Counted from the first letter of the stretch, positions 51,305 through 60,614 are shown. The stretch: 64,000 nt of DNA from Sphingomonas_R arantia (GCF_042682045.1 NZ_JBHUGS010000002.1:558001-622000); one strand, 5' to 3'. Notes: a model not told the origin generated them from the sequence alone. Made by a program: numbers and translations.

Positions 51305-53913
51305 TCCCCGCCGGGTCGGGCGGGAGCATCCGCACCACCTGCGCCTATTGCGGCGTAGGCTGCGGCATCCTCGCCACCCCGACCGGCGAGCGCACCGCAC
51401 GGATCGAAGGCGACCCGGACCACCCCGCCAACACCGGCAAGCTCTGCTCCAAGGGCACGCATCTCGGCGAGACGATCGGGCTCGACGGCCGCCTGCTCCA
51501 CCCGATGATCGGCAAGCGCCGCGTGGGCTGGGACAAGGCGCTCGACCTCGTCGCCAAACGCTTCCGCGACACCATCGCGCAGCACGGCCCCAACAGCGTC
51601 GCCTTCTACGTCTCCGGCCAACTCCTGACCGAGGACTATTATGTCGCCAACAAGCTGATGAAGGGCTTCATCGGCTCGGCCAATATCGACACCAATTCGC
51701 GGCTCTGCATGGCAAGCGCGGTCGCGGGCCACACCCGCGCGTTCGGCGAGGATATCGTCCCCGCCACTTACGACGATCTCGACGCCGCCGACCTGATCAT
51801 ACTGGTCGGATCGAACACCGCCTGGTGCCACCCGATCGTCTACCAGCGGGTCCGCGCGCGCTGTGATGGCGGTGCGAAGCTCGTGGTCATCGACCCGCGC
51901 CGCACCGAAACCGCGGACGAGGCCGATCTCCACCTCGCGATCCGCCCCGGCACCGACGTCGCGCTGATGAACGGGCTGCTCGCCTGGTGCCGTGACGCGG
52001 GCGTCGTCGATCACGACTATCTCGCCCGCCACGTCGCGACGCTGGATACGTTCTGGGACCAGCTCGCCGAGGGCAGCGACCTGTGGTCGGTCGCGCGCAC
52101 CTGCGACGTGCCCCTCCCCGACCTCAAACGCTTCTTCGAACTGTTCGCCGCCACGCCGCGCACCGTCACGATGTTCAGCCAGGGCGTGAACCAGTCGCTG
52201 TCCGGCACCGATCAGGTCAACGCGATCACCAACCTCCACCTCGCCACCGGCCGCATCGGCAAGCCCGGCGCCGCGCCCTTCTCGATCACCGGACAACCCA
52301 ATGCGATGGGCGGGCGCGAGGTCGGCGGGCTCGCCTCCAGCCTCGCCGCGCACATGGATTTCACGCCTGACAACGTCGCCCGCGTCGGCCGCTTCTGGGC
52401 CGCCCCCAACATGGCGACCAGACCGGGGCTGAAGGCGCTCGACCTGTTCCGCGAACTGGGCGACGGGCGGATCAAGGCGATCTGGATCATGGCGACCAAC
52501 CCGACGGTCTCGATGCCCGACGCCGGCCGCGTCCGCGAGGCGCTGGCCGCGTGCCCGTTCGTCGTCGTCTCCGACGTGATTGAGACGACCGACACCTCGG
52601 TCCACGCGCATGTCCGGCTGCCCGCCGCCGCCTGGGGCGAAAAGGACGGCACCGTCACCAATTCCGACCGCACGATCAGCCGCCAGCGCGCGTTTCTGGC
52701 GGCACCCGGCGAAGCCAGGCCCGACTGGTGGATCGTCGCGCAGGTCGGCCGGCGGATGGGCTGGAAGACTGCATTCTCCTACGATCGCCCGGCCGAGATC
52801 TGGCGCGAGCATTGCCGGCTGTCATCCTATGAAAACGGCGGCACGCGGCTGTTCGCGCTCCCCGGCCACGCCGCGCAGGGCAATGCCGACTATGACGCGA
52901 TGCCGCCGTTCCGCTGGGGCGGCACACCGTTCGCCGACGGTCGCTTCCCGACACCCGACGGCCGCGCGCGGCTCGTATCGGTCGTGCAGACGCCGGTCGC
53001 GGCCCCGCTGCCCAACTGGCCGATGACGCTCAACACCGGCCGCTACCGCGATCACTGGCATACGATGACGCGCACCGGCTTGTCCCCCAAACTGGCGCGC
53101 CACCGCGAGGACCCGCTGGTCGAAATCCACCCCGACGACGCCGCGCGGCTCGCGATCGTCGACGGCGGCCTCGCCCGCGTCGTGACACCGCAGGGCGAAA
53201 GCCTGTTCCGCGCCAGCGTGACCCGGACGCAGCGGGTCGCGGAACTGTTCGTGCCGATCCACTGGACCGACCGCACCGCGACCGGCGGCCGCGCCGGCCT
53301 CCTGCCCCGCCCGCTCGGCGATCCGATCTCGGGTCAGCCCGGTTTCAAGTCGACATCCGTCCGGATCGAGCCGGTCGAAACGGTATGGCGCGGTTTTCTC
53401 ATACTCCGCGACGATCTCGCGACGCGCCCCGACTGCCTCTGGGCGACACGGATCGCGGCGCCCGGCGGCACGGTCTGGGAGATGGCCGGCACGGGCGATC
53501 CGGCCACGCTGATGGCGCTTTTGCCGAAGGGCCAGCGGATCGAGGCGATCGACGCCGCACGCGGCAGCCGCCGGATCGCGATCCTGAACGGCGGCCGGCT
53601 GGCTGCGGCGCTGTTCGTCACGCGCGATGGCGCCCTGCCGTCCCGCGACTGGCTCGTCGCGCAACTCGCCGAAGCGGTCGCCGCCCCCACCCTGCTCGCC
53701 GGTCGCGCGCCGGGCGTGCAGGTCGATCGCGGCCCGATCGTCTGCGCCTGCTTCGACGTCGGGCTGACGGCGATCCTGACCGCGATCGCCGACCAACGGC
53801 TCGCCGACGTCCCCGCGATCGGCGCGGCGCTCGGCGCAGGCACCAACTGCGGATCATGCCGCCCGGCGCTCGCCCGGTTGCTCGTTACGGAAGGATCGAC
53901 CCATGTCGCATGA
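51301..53913 (+). CDS. nasA: Assimilatory nitrate reductase catalytic subunit
   Basis: The 870-residue molybdopterin-guanine-dinucleotide enzyme reduces nitrate to nitrite in the cytoplasm. The N-terminal [4Fe-4S] ligands are C14, C17, C21 and C49 (TTCAYCGVGC, GKLCSKG). The MGD-binding regions include GSANIDTNSRLCMASAVAGH, GQPNAMGGREVGG and a C-terminal molydopterin-dinucleotide domain (LNTGRYRDHWHTMTRTG). A BFD-like [2Fe-2S] domain is fused at the C-terminus (about 812-865, CACFDVG and CGSC), which probably receives electrons. The start at 51301 is set by ATGA coupling to nirD; the longer open frame before it is nirB/nirD shadow. Confidence 0.94.
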   Translation: MIPAGSGGSIRTTCAYCGVGCGILATPTGERTARIEGDPDHPANTGKLCSKGTHLGETIGLDGRLLHPMIGKRRVGWDKALDLVAKRFRDTIAQHGPNSVAFYVSGQLLTEDYYVANKLMKGFIGSANIDTNSRLCMASAVAGHTRAFGEDIVPATYDDLDAADLIILVGSNTAWCHPIVYQRVRARCDGGAKLVVIDPRRTETADEADLHLAIRPGTDVALMNGLLAWCRDAGVVDHDYLARHVATLDTFWDQLAEGSDLWSVARTCDVPLPDLKRFFELFAATPRTVTMFSQGVNQSLSGTDQVNAITNLHLATGRIGKPGAAPFSITGQPNAMGGREVGGLASSLAAHMDFTPDNVARVGRFWAAPNMATRPGLKALDLFRELGDGRIKAIWIMATNPTVSMPDAGRVREALAACPFVVVSDVIETTDTSVHAHVRLPAAAWGEKDGTVTNSDRTISRQRAFLAAPGEARPDWWIVAQVGRRMGWKTAFSYDRPAEIWREHCRLSSYENGGTRLFALPGHAAQGNADYDAMPPFRWGGTPFADGRFPTPDGRARLVSVVQTPVAAPLPNWPMTLNTGRYRDHWHTMTRTGLSPKLARHREDPLVEIHPDDAARLAIVDGGLARVVTPQGESLFRASVTRTQRVAELFVPIHWTDRTATGGRAGLLPRPLGDPISGQPGFKSTSVRIEPVETVWRGFLILRDDLATRPDCLWATRIAAPGGTVWEMAGTGDPATLMALLPKGQRIEAIDAARGSRRIAILNGGRLAAALFVTRDGALPSRDWLVAQLAEAVAAPTLLAGRAPGVQVDRGPIVCACFDVGLTAILTAIADQRLADVPAIGAALGAGTNCGSCRPALARLLVTEGSTHVA

Positions 53914-54703
53914 TTTCCCGCCCGGTTCGGTCTGGCTGGTCGGCGCCGGCCCCGGCGATCCCGACCTGCTGACGCGCAAGGCCGAACGACTGCTCGCCGC
54001 CGCCGACATCGTCTTCTACGACGCGCTCGTCGGCGCGGGCGTCCTCGCGCTGATCCCCGCCGCCACCGATCTGGTGAGTGTCGGCAAGCGATCGGGTCGC
54101 CATTCGAAGGACCAGGGTTCGATCAACGCCCTGCTCGCCACGGCCGCACTGTCGGGCAAGCGCGTGGTGCGCCTGAAGGGCGGCGACCCCTCGATCTTCG
54201 GTCGCTCGACCGAAGAAATCGACTGCCTCTCCGCCAAAGGTGTCGCGGTGCGGATCTGCCCCGGTATCACCGCCGCCAGCGCCGCCGCGGCATCGGGCGG
54301 CGCCTCGCTCACCCTCCGCGGCCTCGCGCGCAAACTCACCTTCGTCACCGCACACGCCCGCGCCGGCGAGGCGCTCGACCTCGACTGGACCGCACTCGCC
54401 GCCCCCGATGCCACGCTCGCCGTCTATATGGGCCGCGCCGCCGCCGCCGAGGTCGCGCGCAACCTCATCGCCGTCGGCCGCGCGCCCGACACGCCGGTGA
54501 TGGTCGCGGTCAACGTCTCGCTCCCCACCGAACGCATCCTGCGCGGCCGCCTCTCCGCGCTCGCCTTCCTCGTCGAAACGATCAGCGACGACGACCCCTC
54601 CCTCCTCCTGATCGGCGAAGCGATCGCCGCGCCGATCCTTCACGGCCGATCCGCAAACGCGGACATCCCGATTTGCGACGTTCATTCCACCGGCCGCCCG
54701 TAG
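53903..54703 (+). CDS. cobA: Uroporphyrinogen-III C-methyltransferase (siroheme synthesis)
   Basis: The 266-residue SAM-dependent methyltransferase makes precorrin-2 for siroheme, the cofactor of NirB. It shows VWLVGAGPGDPDLLTRKA at the N-terminus, VRLKGGDPSIFGR, and ICPGITAASAAAA, all SUMT signatures. The C-terminal dimerisation region is complete. The CysG dehydrogenase/ferrochelatase domain is absent, so those steps need another gene. The start has AAGGA seven bases upstream and overlaps the nitrate reductase end by 11 bases. It is the last gene of the operon. SumT/NirE-type naming would also be acceptable. Confidence 0.92.
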   Translation: MSHDFPPGSVWLVGAGPGDPDLLTRKAERLLAAADIVFYDALVGAGVLALIPAATDLVSVGKRSGRHSKDQGSINALLATAALSGKRVVRLKGGDPSIFGRSTEEIDCLSAKGVAVRICPGITAASAAAASGGASLTLRGLARKLTFVTAHARAGEALDLDWTALAAPDATLAVYMGRAAAAEVARNLIAVGRAPDTPVMVAVNVSLPTERILRGRLSALAFLVETISDDDPSLLLIGEAIAAPILHGRSANADIPICDVHSTGRP

Positions 54704-54879
54704 TCTCCTGCATCGATAATCTCACACAACATCGCGACGCAAACGGTGATCCAGGCCCACGCTGCCGCAATCCATTCTTGAACGCACCTCGGCACCATCC
54801 GGCGGACCGGCCAACGGCATCGATTACCGATCTCCACGGTAAGCCCCCCGGTTCGCACCCGGCAGCGGACTCGCAACAC

Positions 54880-54961
54880 GTGACAAATGTCACCCGGCCC
54901 GCATGACAGCCGGCACTGCATCCAGCGCGCGGCGTGGCGCACAACGCTGTCGACGTGACAG
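54880..54961. promoter_or_regulatory. TGACA-type inverted repeats upstream of the ABC exporter operon
   Basis: In the 270-base gap before the ABC genes there are two inverted repeats: GTGACA-AA-TGTCAC (54880-54893) and CTGTC-N5-GACAG (54947-54961), with an isolated TGACA at 54904. The second overlaps the ribosome-binding site (GGGAG at 54961). DesR-like regulators bind TGACA-type repeats, and such a regulator is encoded at the end of this operon, so autoregulation is likely. The rest of the gap shows no other feature. Confidence 0.5.
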
Positions 54962-54973
54962 GGAGATGAACGG

Positions 54974-55882
54974 ATGCAGGACGATCTTTCCGCCATTGCG
55001 ACACTGGCGAACGTGTCGAAACGGCTGGGCGGCAAGCCCGTCCTCGGCGGCCTGACGCTCAGGCTCCGGCCGGGCGAGGTCACCGCGCTGCTTGGCCCGA
55101 ACGGGGCCGGCAAGACGACCACCGTCGGGTTGCTCACCGGGCGGTTGCAACCGGATGCCGGAACCGCCCGACTGTTCGGGCTCGATCCGACCCGCCCCGC
55201 GGCGCGCAGCCGGATGGGCGTGATGCTGCAATCCGCGGGCCTGCCCGACGTCATGACCGTGTCCGAACTCGTCACGCTGCAGTCCGGCTATTATCCCGAC
55301 CCGCGCCCGGTCGCCGAAACGCTGGCTGTCGCGGGCTTGTCCGATCTGGCGAGGCGGCGTTGCGGGGCGCTCTCGGGCGGCCAGGCGCGGCGCGTGCTTT
55401 ACGCGCTGGCGATCTGCGGCCGGCCCGCGCTCCTCGTCCTCGACGAACCGACCGCGGCGATGGACCGCGCGGCGCGACAGGCGCTGTGGGCCACGGTGCG
55501 CGACGCGGCCGACGGCGGCACCGCGATCCTGCTGACCAGTCACGACCTGGCCGAGGCTGATGCGCTCGCCGACCGCGTCCTGGTCATGGATCATGGCCGG
55601 ATCGTCGCGGACGACAGCCCCGCCGCACTCCGGGCGCGCGCCGGCGGGTCGGTCATCCGCTGCCGCACCATGCTGCCCCCTGCCATTCTCCGCGCGCTGC
55701 CGGGCGTCCGCGACGCCGGACCGGAGGGCGCGGACCAGCGCGTCGTGACGAGCGACGCTGTCACCACCGTCCGCGCGCTGTGCGGCGCCGACCCGAACCT
55801 CACCGATCTCCGCATCGCCGATGCGGCACTCGAGGACGCCATCGCCGCGCTGCTCGGCCCGGACCGGAGGATCGCCGCATGA
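54974..55882 (+). CDS. ABC exporter ATP-binding protein
   Basis: The 302-residue ATPase of the CcmA/drug-exporter class has Walker A GPNGAGKT at 41-48, the signature LSGGQ at 134-138, Walker B with LLVLDEP at 154-160, and the switch histidine in LLTSHDLAEAD. A C-terminal DUF4162-like region (about 215-300) follows. It powers the ABC-2 permease encoded next, whose ATG overlaps this stop (ATGA). The substrate is unknown. GGGAG lies eight bases before the ATG. Confidence 0.92.
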   Translation: MQDDLSAIATLANVSKRLGGKPVLGGLTLRLRPGEVTALLGPNGAGKTTTVGLLTGRLQPDAGTARLFGLDPTRPAARSRMGVMLQSAGLPDVMTVSELVTLQSGYYPDPRPVAETLAVAGLSDLARRRCGALSGGQARRVLYALAICGRPALLVLDEPTAAMDRAARQALWATVRDAADGGTAILLTSHDLAEADALADRVLVMDHGRIVADDSPAALRARAGGSVIRCRTMLPPAILRALPGVRDAGPEGADQRVVTSDAVTTVRALCGADPNLTDLRIADAALEDAIAALLGPDRRIAA

Positions 55883-56631
55883 CCATCGCCGCCCTCCCCA
55901 CCGGCATCTGGCGGCGCGAGGCCGTTGCCGAACTGAAACGCTCCTGGCGCCTGCCGCAGTTCCTGCTGCCGACGGTCCTGACCCCAGCCGCCTTCTACGC
56001 GCTGTTCACACTGGCGATCAGCCGCACGCCATCGCCCGCCGTCGCCGCCGCCAGCCTGGCGGGCTACGGCGTGTTCGCCGCGATCGGCCCGGCGCTGTTC
56101 GGCTTCGGTGCGGGCGTCGCGATGGAACGCGAACAGGGCCTGATCGAACTGAAACGCGTCTCCCCGCTGCCCGCCGGCGCGTTCGTTGCCGCCAAGCTGG
56201 TCGCCGCCCTCGCCGCGACCGCCGCTGCGATCGCGCTCATCTATCTCGCCGCGATCCTGGCCGGCGTGCGGCTGTCGGCCGGACCATGGCTGCTGCTGGC
56301 CGCGCTGCACCTCGCCTCCACCCTCCCGTTCGGGCTGATCGGCCTCGGTCTCGGCATGCGGATGAGCGGCAAGGGCGCAGTGGCCGTCGCCAACGCGCTG
56401 TTCCTCGGCTCCGCGGTGTTGGGCGGGCTCTGGATCCCCTCGACGATGCTGCCCGGCTGGATGCAGGCGGTCGGCCAGTTCGCGCCGTCCTACCATCTCG
56501 GCCAACTGGCGCGCGCGATCGTCGGTGCCGACACGATCGGCAGCCTGCCCGTCCATGTGATGGTCACGGTCGGCATGACGCTGGCGGCCGCCGGCTGGGC
56601 CTGGACCGGCTGGCGGCGGAGCCCCGCTTGA
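55879..56631 (+). CDS. ABC-2 type exporter permease
   Basis: The 250-residue membrane protein has six predicted segments (about 20-40, 55-75, 105-130, 135-155, 165-190, 225-245) and the ABC-2 pattern GLWIPSTMLPGWMQAVGQFAPSYHLGQLAR near the C-terminal half, listed here in two parts: GLWIPSTMLPGWMQ and FAPSYHLGQLAR. It pairs with the ATPase encoded just upstream. Exporters linked to DesK/DesR-like pairs often respond to membrane or cell-envelope stress, which is the inferred context. Confidence 0.88.
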   Translation: MTIAALPTGIWRREAVAELKRSWRLPQFLLPTVLTPAAFYALFTLAISRTPSPAVAAASLAGYGVFAAIGPALFGFGAGVAMEREQGLIELKRVSPLPAGAFVAAKLVAALAATAAAIALIYLAAILAGVRLSAGPWLLLAALHLASTLPFGLIGLGLGMRMSGKGAVAVANALFLGSAVLGGLWIPSTMLPGWMQAVGQFAPSYHLGQLARAIVGADTIGSLPVHVMVTVGMTLAAAGWAWTGWRRSPA

Positions 56632-56642
56632 CGACCGCCCCC

Positions 56643-57746
56643 ATGCCGCGCGACGCTGACGCCATGCCGCCGCCCGCTCCAACGCCCCCTCACAGAAGCT
56701 GGATCGAAGGGCCGCTACCGTGGCTCGCCTATCTGCCCTTCTATGCGATGCCCTGGCTGTGGCAGCCGCCGACGCGGATGGGGATCGCGGTCTCGATCGC
56801 GGGCATCGCGCTGTTCCTGCCGGTCTATCTGTTCGGCTACCGGCGGCGCGGCACGGCGCAGGCCGCCGCCGCCGCGGTCATCCTCGTCATCGGCCTCGTC
56901 CTCGCTCCGTTCGGCGGCAGTTGGACGGTCTTCTCGATCTACGCCGCCGCGATGGTCGGCTACCTCCAGCCGTCCCGCCTCGCGATCGCCGCAATCCTCG
57001 GCATCGGCGCGATCACCGCCGCGGCCGGCATCGCATGGCAGCAAGCCCTGGTTTCGTGGCTGCCCGGCGTGTTGCTGCTTCTGCTGACCGGCTTCGGCAA
57101 CTTTTCGCGCGAGGCCTTCTACCACCGCACCCAGGCACTGCTCGCCTCGCAGGAGGAGGTCCGCCGCCTGGCCGGCACCGCGGAGCGCGAGCGCATGGCA
57201 CGCGACCTGCACGATGTCGTCGGCCGCACGCTGACGCTGATCGCGCTGCGTGCCGACCTTGCGGTGAAGCTCGTCCCCGGTGACGCCCCCGCTGCGGAGG
57301 CGGAGATGCGCGCCGTCGCCGACATCGCGCGCACCGGCCTGGCCGAGGTCCGCGCAGCGCTGTCGGGCACCGCGGGCGACAGCCTGCGCCACGAAGCGGA
57401 GTCGTCGCGCGGCGCGCTGGAGGCCGCGGGCATCACCGCGACGCTGACCGGCGATATCGAGGCGATCCCCGCCGACGCCGGCGCGGTGCTGGCCATGACG
57501 TTGCGGGAGGCGGTGACGAACGTGATCCGCCATGCGGATGCGCGCACCTGCTGCATCGACTTCACGACCGATACCACCACCGCCGGCCTGACCGTCGCCG
57601 ACGACGGGCGCGGCGGTTCGTTCCGCGAAGGCCACGGCCTGACCGGTATGCGACAGCGCCTGTCGGCGGCCGGCGGGACATTCTCGATCCAGATGCTGAC
57701 ACCCGGCACGCGCCTCGTGGCGCACGTGCCCGCGGCGACCGCATGA
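56643..57746 (+). CDS. DesK-like sensor histidine kinase (HisKA_3)
   Basis: The 367-residue membrane kinase has about five or six membrane segments between residues 25 and 150, a short coiled coil, then the HisKA_3 domain with the phosphorylated histidine at H190 in ARDLHDVVGRTLTLI and a HATPase domain with LREAVTNVIRHA and DDGRGGSF. The architecture matches thermosensor/membrane-fluidity kinases such as DesK; the stimulus here is unknown. The ATG at 56643 was chosen; a TTG at 56628 overlapping the permease stop is possible. The stop overlaps the response regulator ATG (ATGA). Confidence 0.88.
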   Translation: MPRDADAMPPPAPTPPHRSWIEGPLPWLAYLPFYAMPWLWQPPTRMGIAVSIAGIALFLPVYLFGYRRRGTAQAAAAAVILVIGLVLAPFGGSWTVFSIYAAAMVGYLQPSRLAIAAILGIGAITAAAGIAWQQALVSWLPGVLLLLLTGFGNFSREAFYHRTQALLASQEEVRRLAGTAERERMARDLHDVVGRTLTLIALRADLAVKLVPGDAPAAEAEMRAVADIARTGLAEVRAALSGTAGDSLRHEAESSRGALEAAGITATLTGDIEAIPADAGAVLAMTLREAVTNVIRHADARTCCIDFTTDTTTAGLTVADDGRGGSFREGHGLTGMRQRLSAAGGTFSIQMLTPGTRLVAHVPAATA

Positions 57747-58348
57747 TCCGCATCGTCATCGCGGAGGATCAGGCGCTCGTCCTCGGCGCCATCGCCTCGC
57801 TGCTCGGCTTCGAACCCGACATGACCATCACCGGTCGCGCGATCGACGGCGACACCGCCCTCACGCTCGTGCGTGATCTGTCCCCGGACATCCTGCTGAC
57901 CGACATCGAAATGCCGGGGCGCAGCGGGATCGACGTCGCCGCCGCAATCGCTACCGAAAGGCTCGCCACCCGCGTGGTCATCGTCACCACGTTCGCCCGC
58001 CCCGGCTACCTCGCTCGCGCCCGCGCCGCCGGGGTGCGCGGCTATCTGCTCAAGGATTCCCCCGTCGAACAACTCGCCTCCGCGATCAGGACGGTCGCCG
58101 CGGGCGGGCGCTCGATCGCCGCCGATCTGGCCGCCGCCGCCTGGGAAACCGGCGCCGATCCGCTCACCGACCGCGAACGCGACGCGCTTCGCCTCGCCGA
58201 GGAAGGGCTCCCCAACCGGGAGATCGGGCTCCGCCTCGCGCTCTCCCCCGGCACGGTCCGCAACTATCTGTCCGACGCGGCCGCCAAGCTCGGCGCGGGC
58301 AACCGGATCGAAGCGGGCCGGATCGCCCGGGCGAATGGCTGGCTGTGA
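57743..58348 (+). CDS. DesR-like LuxR-family response regulator
   Basis: The 201-residue NarL/DesR-type regulator has a receiver with acceptor D54 in LLTDIEMPGRSG and lysine K104 in YLLKDSP, and a LuxR-type helix-turn-helix (about 138-195, LTDRERDALRLAEEGLPNREIG). It is the partner of the kinase encoded before it and probably controls this ABC operon through the TGACA repeats at 54880-54961. All four genes are coupled or nearly so, from 54974 to 58348. Confidence 0.9.
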   Translation: MIRIVIAEDQALVLGAIASLLGFEPDMTITGRAIDGDTALTLVRDLSPDILLTDIEMPGRSGIDVAAAIATERLATRVVIVTTFARPGYLARARAAGVRGYLLKDSPVEQLASAIRTVAAGGRSIAADLAAAAWETGADPLTDRERDALRLAEEGLPNREIGLRLALSPGTVRNYLSDAAAKLGAGNRIEAGRIARANGWL

Positions 58349-58389
58349 ACCACAGAAACATTCCCTGTTGCGATCCCGCCGAACCTGAT

Positions 58390-58417
58390 TTACCGTGTTG
58401 GTGTAGCAATACGGTAA
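58390..58417. promoter_or_regulatory. 28-bp palindrome TTACCGT-N14-ACGGTAA upstream of DUF5694 gene
   Basis: The arms TTACCGT (58390-58396) and ACGGTAA (58411-58417) are perfect, and an inner TTG/CAA pair adds to the symmetry (20 of 28 positions). It lies 22 bases before the start codon, in the 91-base gap after the response regulator gene. This looks like an operator for a dimeric repressor of the TetR or similar size class. No such regulator is encoded adjacent. Confidence 0.5.
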
Positions 58418-58439
58418 TACTGAACGGGGAAGGACGCGA

Positions 58440-59270
58440 ATGAAGACGCTTCTGCTCATGGCAGCACTTGTGGTCGGCGCACCGGCGGTGGGGGCCACCG
58501 AACCGAATCCTGCGCTGATGATCGTCGGCATGCCCCACCTCGCCAATCCGGCGCGCGATATCGCGAACACCAAGGTGGAAGACGTGCTGTCGCCCCGCCG
58601 CCAGCGCGAGATCGCGGACCTGGTCGATCGCCTCGCCGCCTTTCGCCCCAATCATGTCGCGGTCGAATGGGAAACCGCCAATCAGGCAAAGCTCGACCAG
58701 CGTTATGCCGACTACCGATCGGGCCGTCTGAAGCTGGCCGCCGACGAAACCGACCAGGTCGGGTTGCGCCTGGCCGCCAAACTCGGCCTGCCGCGCGTCG
58801 ATGCGGTCGACTGGAATCAGGAGCCGCCGGGCAAGGACGAGGATTATGATTTCGTCGCCTGGATGAAGGCGCATGGCCGCGGCGCGGAATGGGACGCCTT
58901 CCAGAAGAGCAGCCAGGATGAGGCGGACGCCAAGGGCGCGTTCCAGCGGTGTCATCCGATCGCCGACTGGGTGCGCAACTATAACGACGCAGCCGGGACG
59001 GCGCAGCTGACGACCCCCTACTACACGATCGCGACATTCGGCGACACGGCCAGCAATCCCGGTGCGGCCTGGGTCGGCGCCTGGTATGCGCGCAACCTGC
59101 GGATCTATGCCAACCTGCTCCATGTCGGCGGCGCGCCGGGGGACCGTACCATCGCGGTCTTCGGCGCGGGCCACGGCCCGTTGCTGCGCAGCAACGCCGT
59201 CGAGTCCAGTCGCTTCACGCTGGTCGACGTCCTCCGCTCCCTCCCCCCCGCAAGCACGCCGAGCTGCTGA
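58440..59270 (+). CDS. DUF5694 family exported protein
   Basis: The 276-residue protein has a signal peptide (MKTLLLMAALVVGAPAVGA). The body resembles the DUF5694 group, related in fold to TraB/GumN/EreA-type metal hydrolases: MIVGMPHLANPARD near the N-terminus, HVAVEWE, and FGAGHGPLLRS near the C-terminus carry the conserved His/Glu residues. Its activity is unknown. GGGGAAGGA lies ahead of the ATG and the palindrome at 58390 overlaps the promoter region. It is convergent with the SDR gene. Confidence 0.75.
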   Translation: MKTLLLMAALVVGAPAVGATEPNPALMIVGMPHLANPARDIANTKVEDVLSPRRQREIADLVDRLAAFRPNHVAVEWETANQAKLDQRYADYRSGRLKLAADETDQVGLRLAAKLGLPRVDAVDWNQEPPGKDEDYDFVAWMKAHGRGAEWDAFQKSSQDEADAKGAFQRCHPIADWVRNYNDAAGTAQLTTPYYTIATFGDTASNPGAAWVGAWYARNLRIYANLLHVGGAPGDRTIAVFGAGHGPLLRSNAVESSRFTLVDVLRSLPPASTPSC

Positions 59271-59306
59271 ACGCGGACGATCGTCAACCCTGAACCACGA
59301 TCCCCG

Positions 59307-60062
59307 TCAGAGCGACCAGCCGCCATCGACCGAGATCGCGGCCCCGGTCACGAACGCCCCCAGGTCGGCACTCATCCAGAGGACGGCGTCGGCAATCTCC
59401 TCCGGCCTGCCGAGCCGCCCAACCGGTTCCAGATCGATCGCCTTCTGGATGTCGCCGCCGGTGAAACGGTCCATCATCGGCGTCTCGATATTGCCCGGCA
59501 GGACCGCATTCACGCGGATATTCTGCCTGGCATAATCGAGCGCGGCAGACTTGGTCAGACCGATGATCGCGTGCTTGGACGCCGCATAGGCCGCGCCGCC
59601 GGCCACGCCGCGGACCCCGGCCCCGGACGATGTGTTGACGATCACACCGCCGCCCTGCCGCACCATCTGCGCCAGTTCGTGCTTCATGCAGACGAACGTC
59701 CCGCGCAGGTTGATGTCGAGAATGCGGTCCCACTCGTCGAGCGCGATGTCCGCGACCGGCGCCGCCTTGTTCTCGACGCCGGCATTGTTAAACGCGATGT
59801 CGAGCCGGCCGAACGTCTCCACCACACGCCCGACCGCCGCCTCGACCTGTTCGGGCTGCGCGACATCGCAGGCGATGACCAGCACCGCGCCATCCGCCCG
59901 CCGGATCGCATCGGCGGTGTCGCCCAACGCCGCCTCGCTCCGGTCGAGGATCGCGACGCGCGCCCCCTCCGCGGCGAACGCAACCGCGGTCGCGCGGCCG
60001 ATCCCGCTGGCCGCGCCGGTCACGAACGCGACCTTTCCGGTGAAACGATGGGCGTCGGACAT
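59307..60062 (-). CDS. Short-chain dehydrogenase/reductase
   Basis: The 251-residue classical SDR has the cofactor motif TGAASGIG (about 15-22), an acidic residue after strand 2 (ILDRSE) that suggests NAD(H) preference, NNAG, and the catalytic Ser and Tyr-x3-Lys (NTSSGAG, YAASK). The substrate is unknown. It follows the cupin gene by 30 bases on the same strand, and both lie downstream of a LysR gene in the same direction, so the three may be functionally linked. Confidence 0.9.
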   Translation of the reverse strand: MSDAHRFTGKVAFVTGAASGIGRATAVAFAAEGARVAILDRSEAALGDTADAIRRADGAVLVIACDVAQPEQVEAAVGRVVETFGRLDIAFNNAGVENKAAPVADIALDEWDRILDINLRGTFVCMKHELAQMVRQGGGVIVNTSSGAGVRGVAGGAAYAASKHAIIGLTKSAALDYARQNIRVNAVLPGNIETPMMDRFTGGDIQKAIDLEPVGRLGRPEEIADAVLWMSADLGAFVTGAAISVDGGWSL

Positions 60063-60092
60063 GGCGATAACCTCATGATATTGTTGCGGCGC

Positions 60093-60614
60093 TCAGCGCT
60101 TCGCGGGACCGGCCAGATATTGCGCGTCGGTGACATGCTCCAGCCAGGTCACGGGCGAACCGTCCTGCGACTCCTGGATCGCGATATGGGTCATCGCCGT
60201 GGTGGGCGTCGCCCCGTGCCAGTGCTTGCGGTCCGCCGGACACCACAGCTGGTCGCCGGCGTGGAACTCGACGACCTCGCCGCCCTCGACCTGTGTCCAG
60301 CCGACGCCCTCCGTGACGATCAGCGTCTGGCCGAGCGGGTGCGTGTGCCAAGCGGTCCGCGCGCCGGGCTCGAAATGGACGATCGCGCCGCCGACGCGCG
60401 ACGGCGCATCGCGCTGGAACTGGCCGCTGATCGTGACCGTGCCGGTGAACCAGTCCGCCGGTCCGTCGATCGTCTTCATGTCGGCTTTGCGCGTGACGTC
60501 CATCTTTGCGGCTCCTTCGCCTGATCCGGGACCCGGGTGCCGCGCCCCCTGCGCATCGGCTACGGACGCCGCGGCAACGAGCAGCAGCGGCAGAGGCAAT
60601 GCAGACAGCTTCAT
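60093..60614 (-). CDS. Exported cupin-domain protein
   Basis: The 173-residue protein has a signal peptide (MKLSALPLPLLLVAAASVADAQ) and one cupin barrel with the metal-binding pattern in TAWHTHPLGQTLIVTEGVGW and a later His in KHWHGATPTTAM. Similar proteins are annotated as carboxymuconolactone-decarboxylase-associated or quercetin-dioxygenase-like cupins; the reaction is unknown. The start at 60614 has GGAAGGAT at a proper distance and begins with the signal; the longer frame to 60719 is not needed. It is followed by the SDR gene. Confidence 0.85.
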   Translation of the reverse strand: MKLSALPLPLLLVAAASVADAQGARHPGPGSGEGAAKMDVTRKADMKTIDGPADWFTGTVTISGQFQRDAPSRVGGAIVHFEPGARTAWHTHPLGQTLIVTEGVGWTQVEGGEVVEFHAGDQLWCPADRKHWHGATPTTAMTHIAIQESQDGSPVTWLEHVTDAQYLAGPAKR

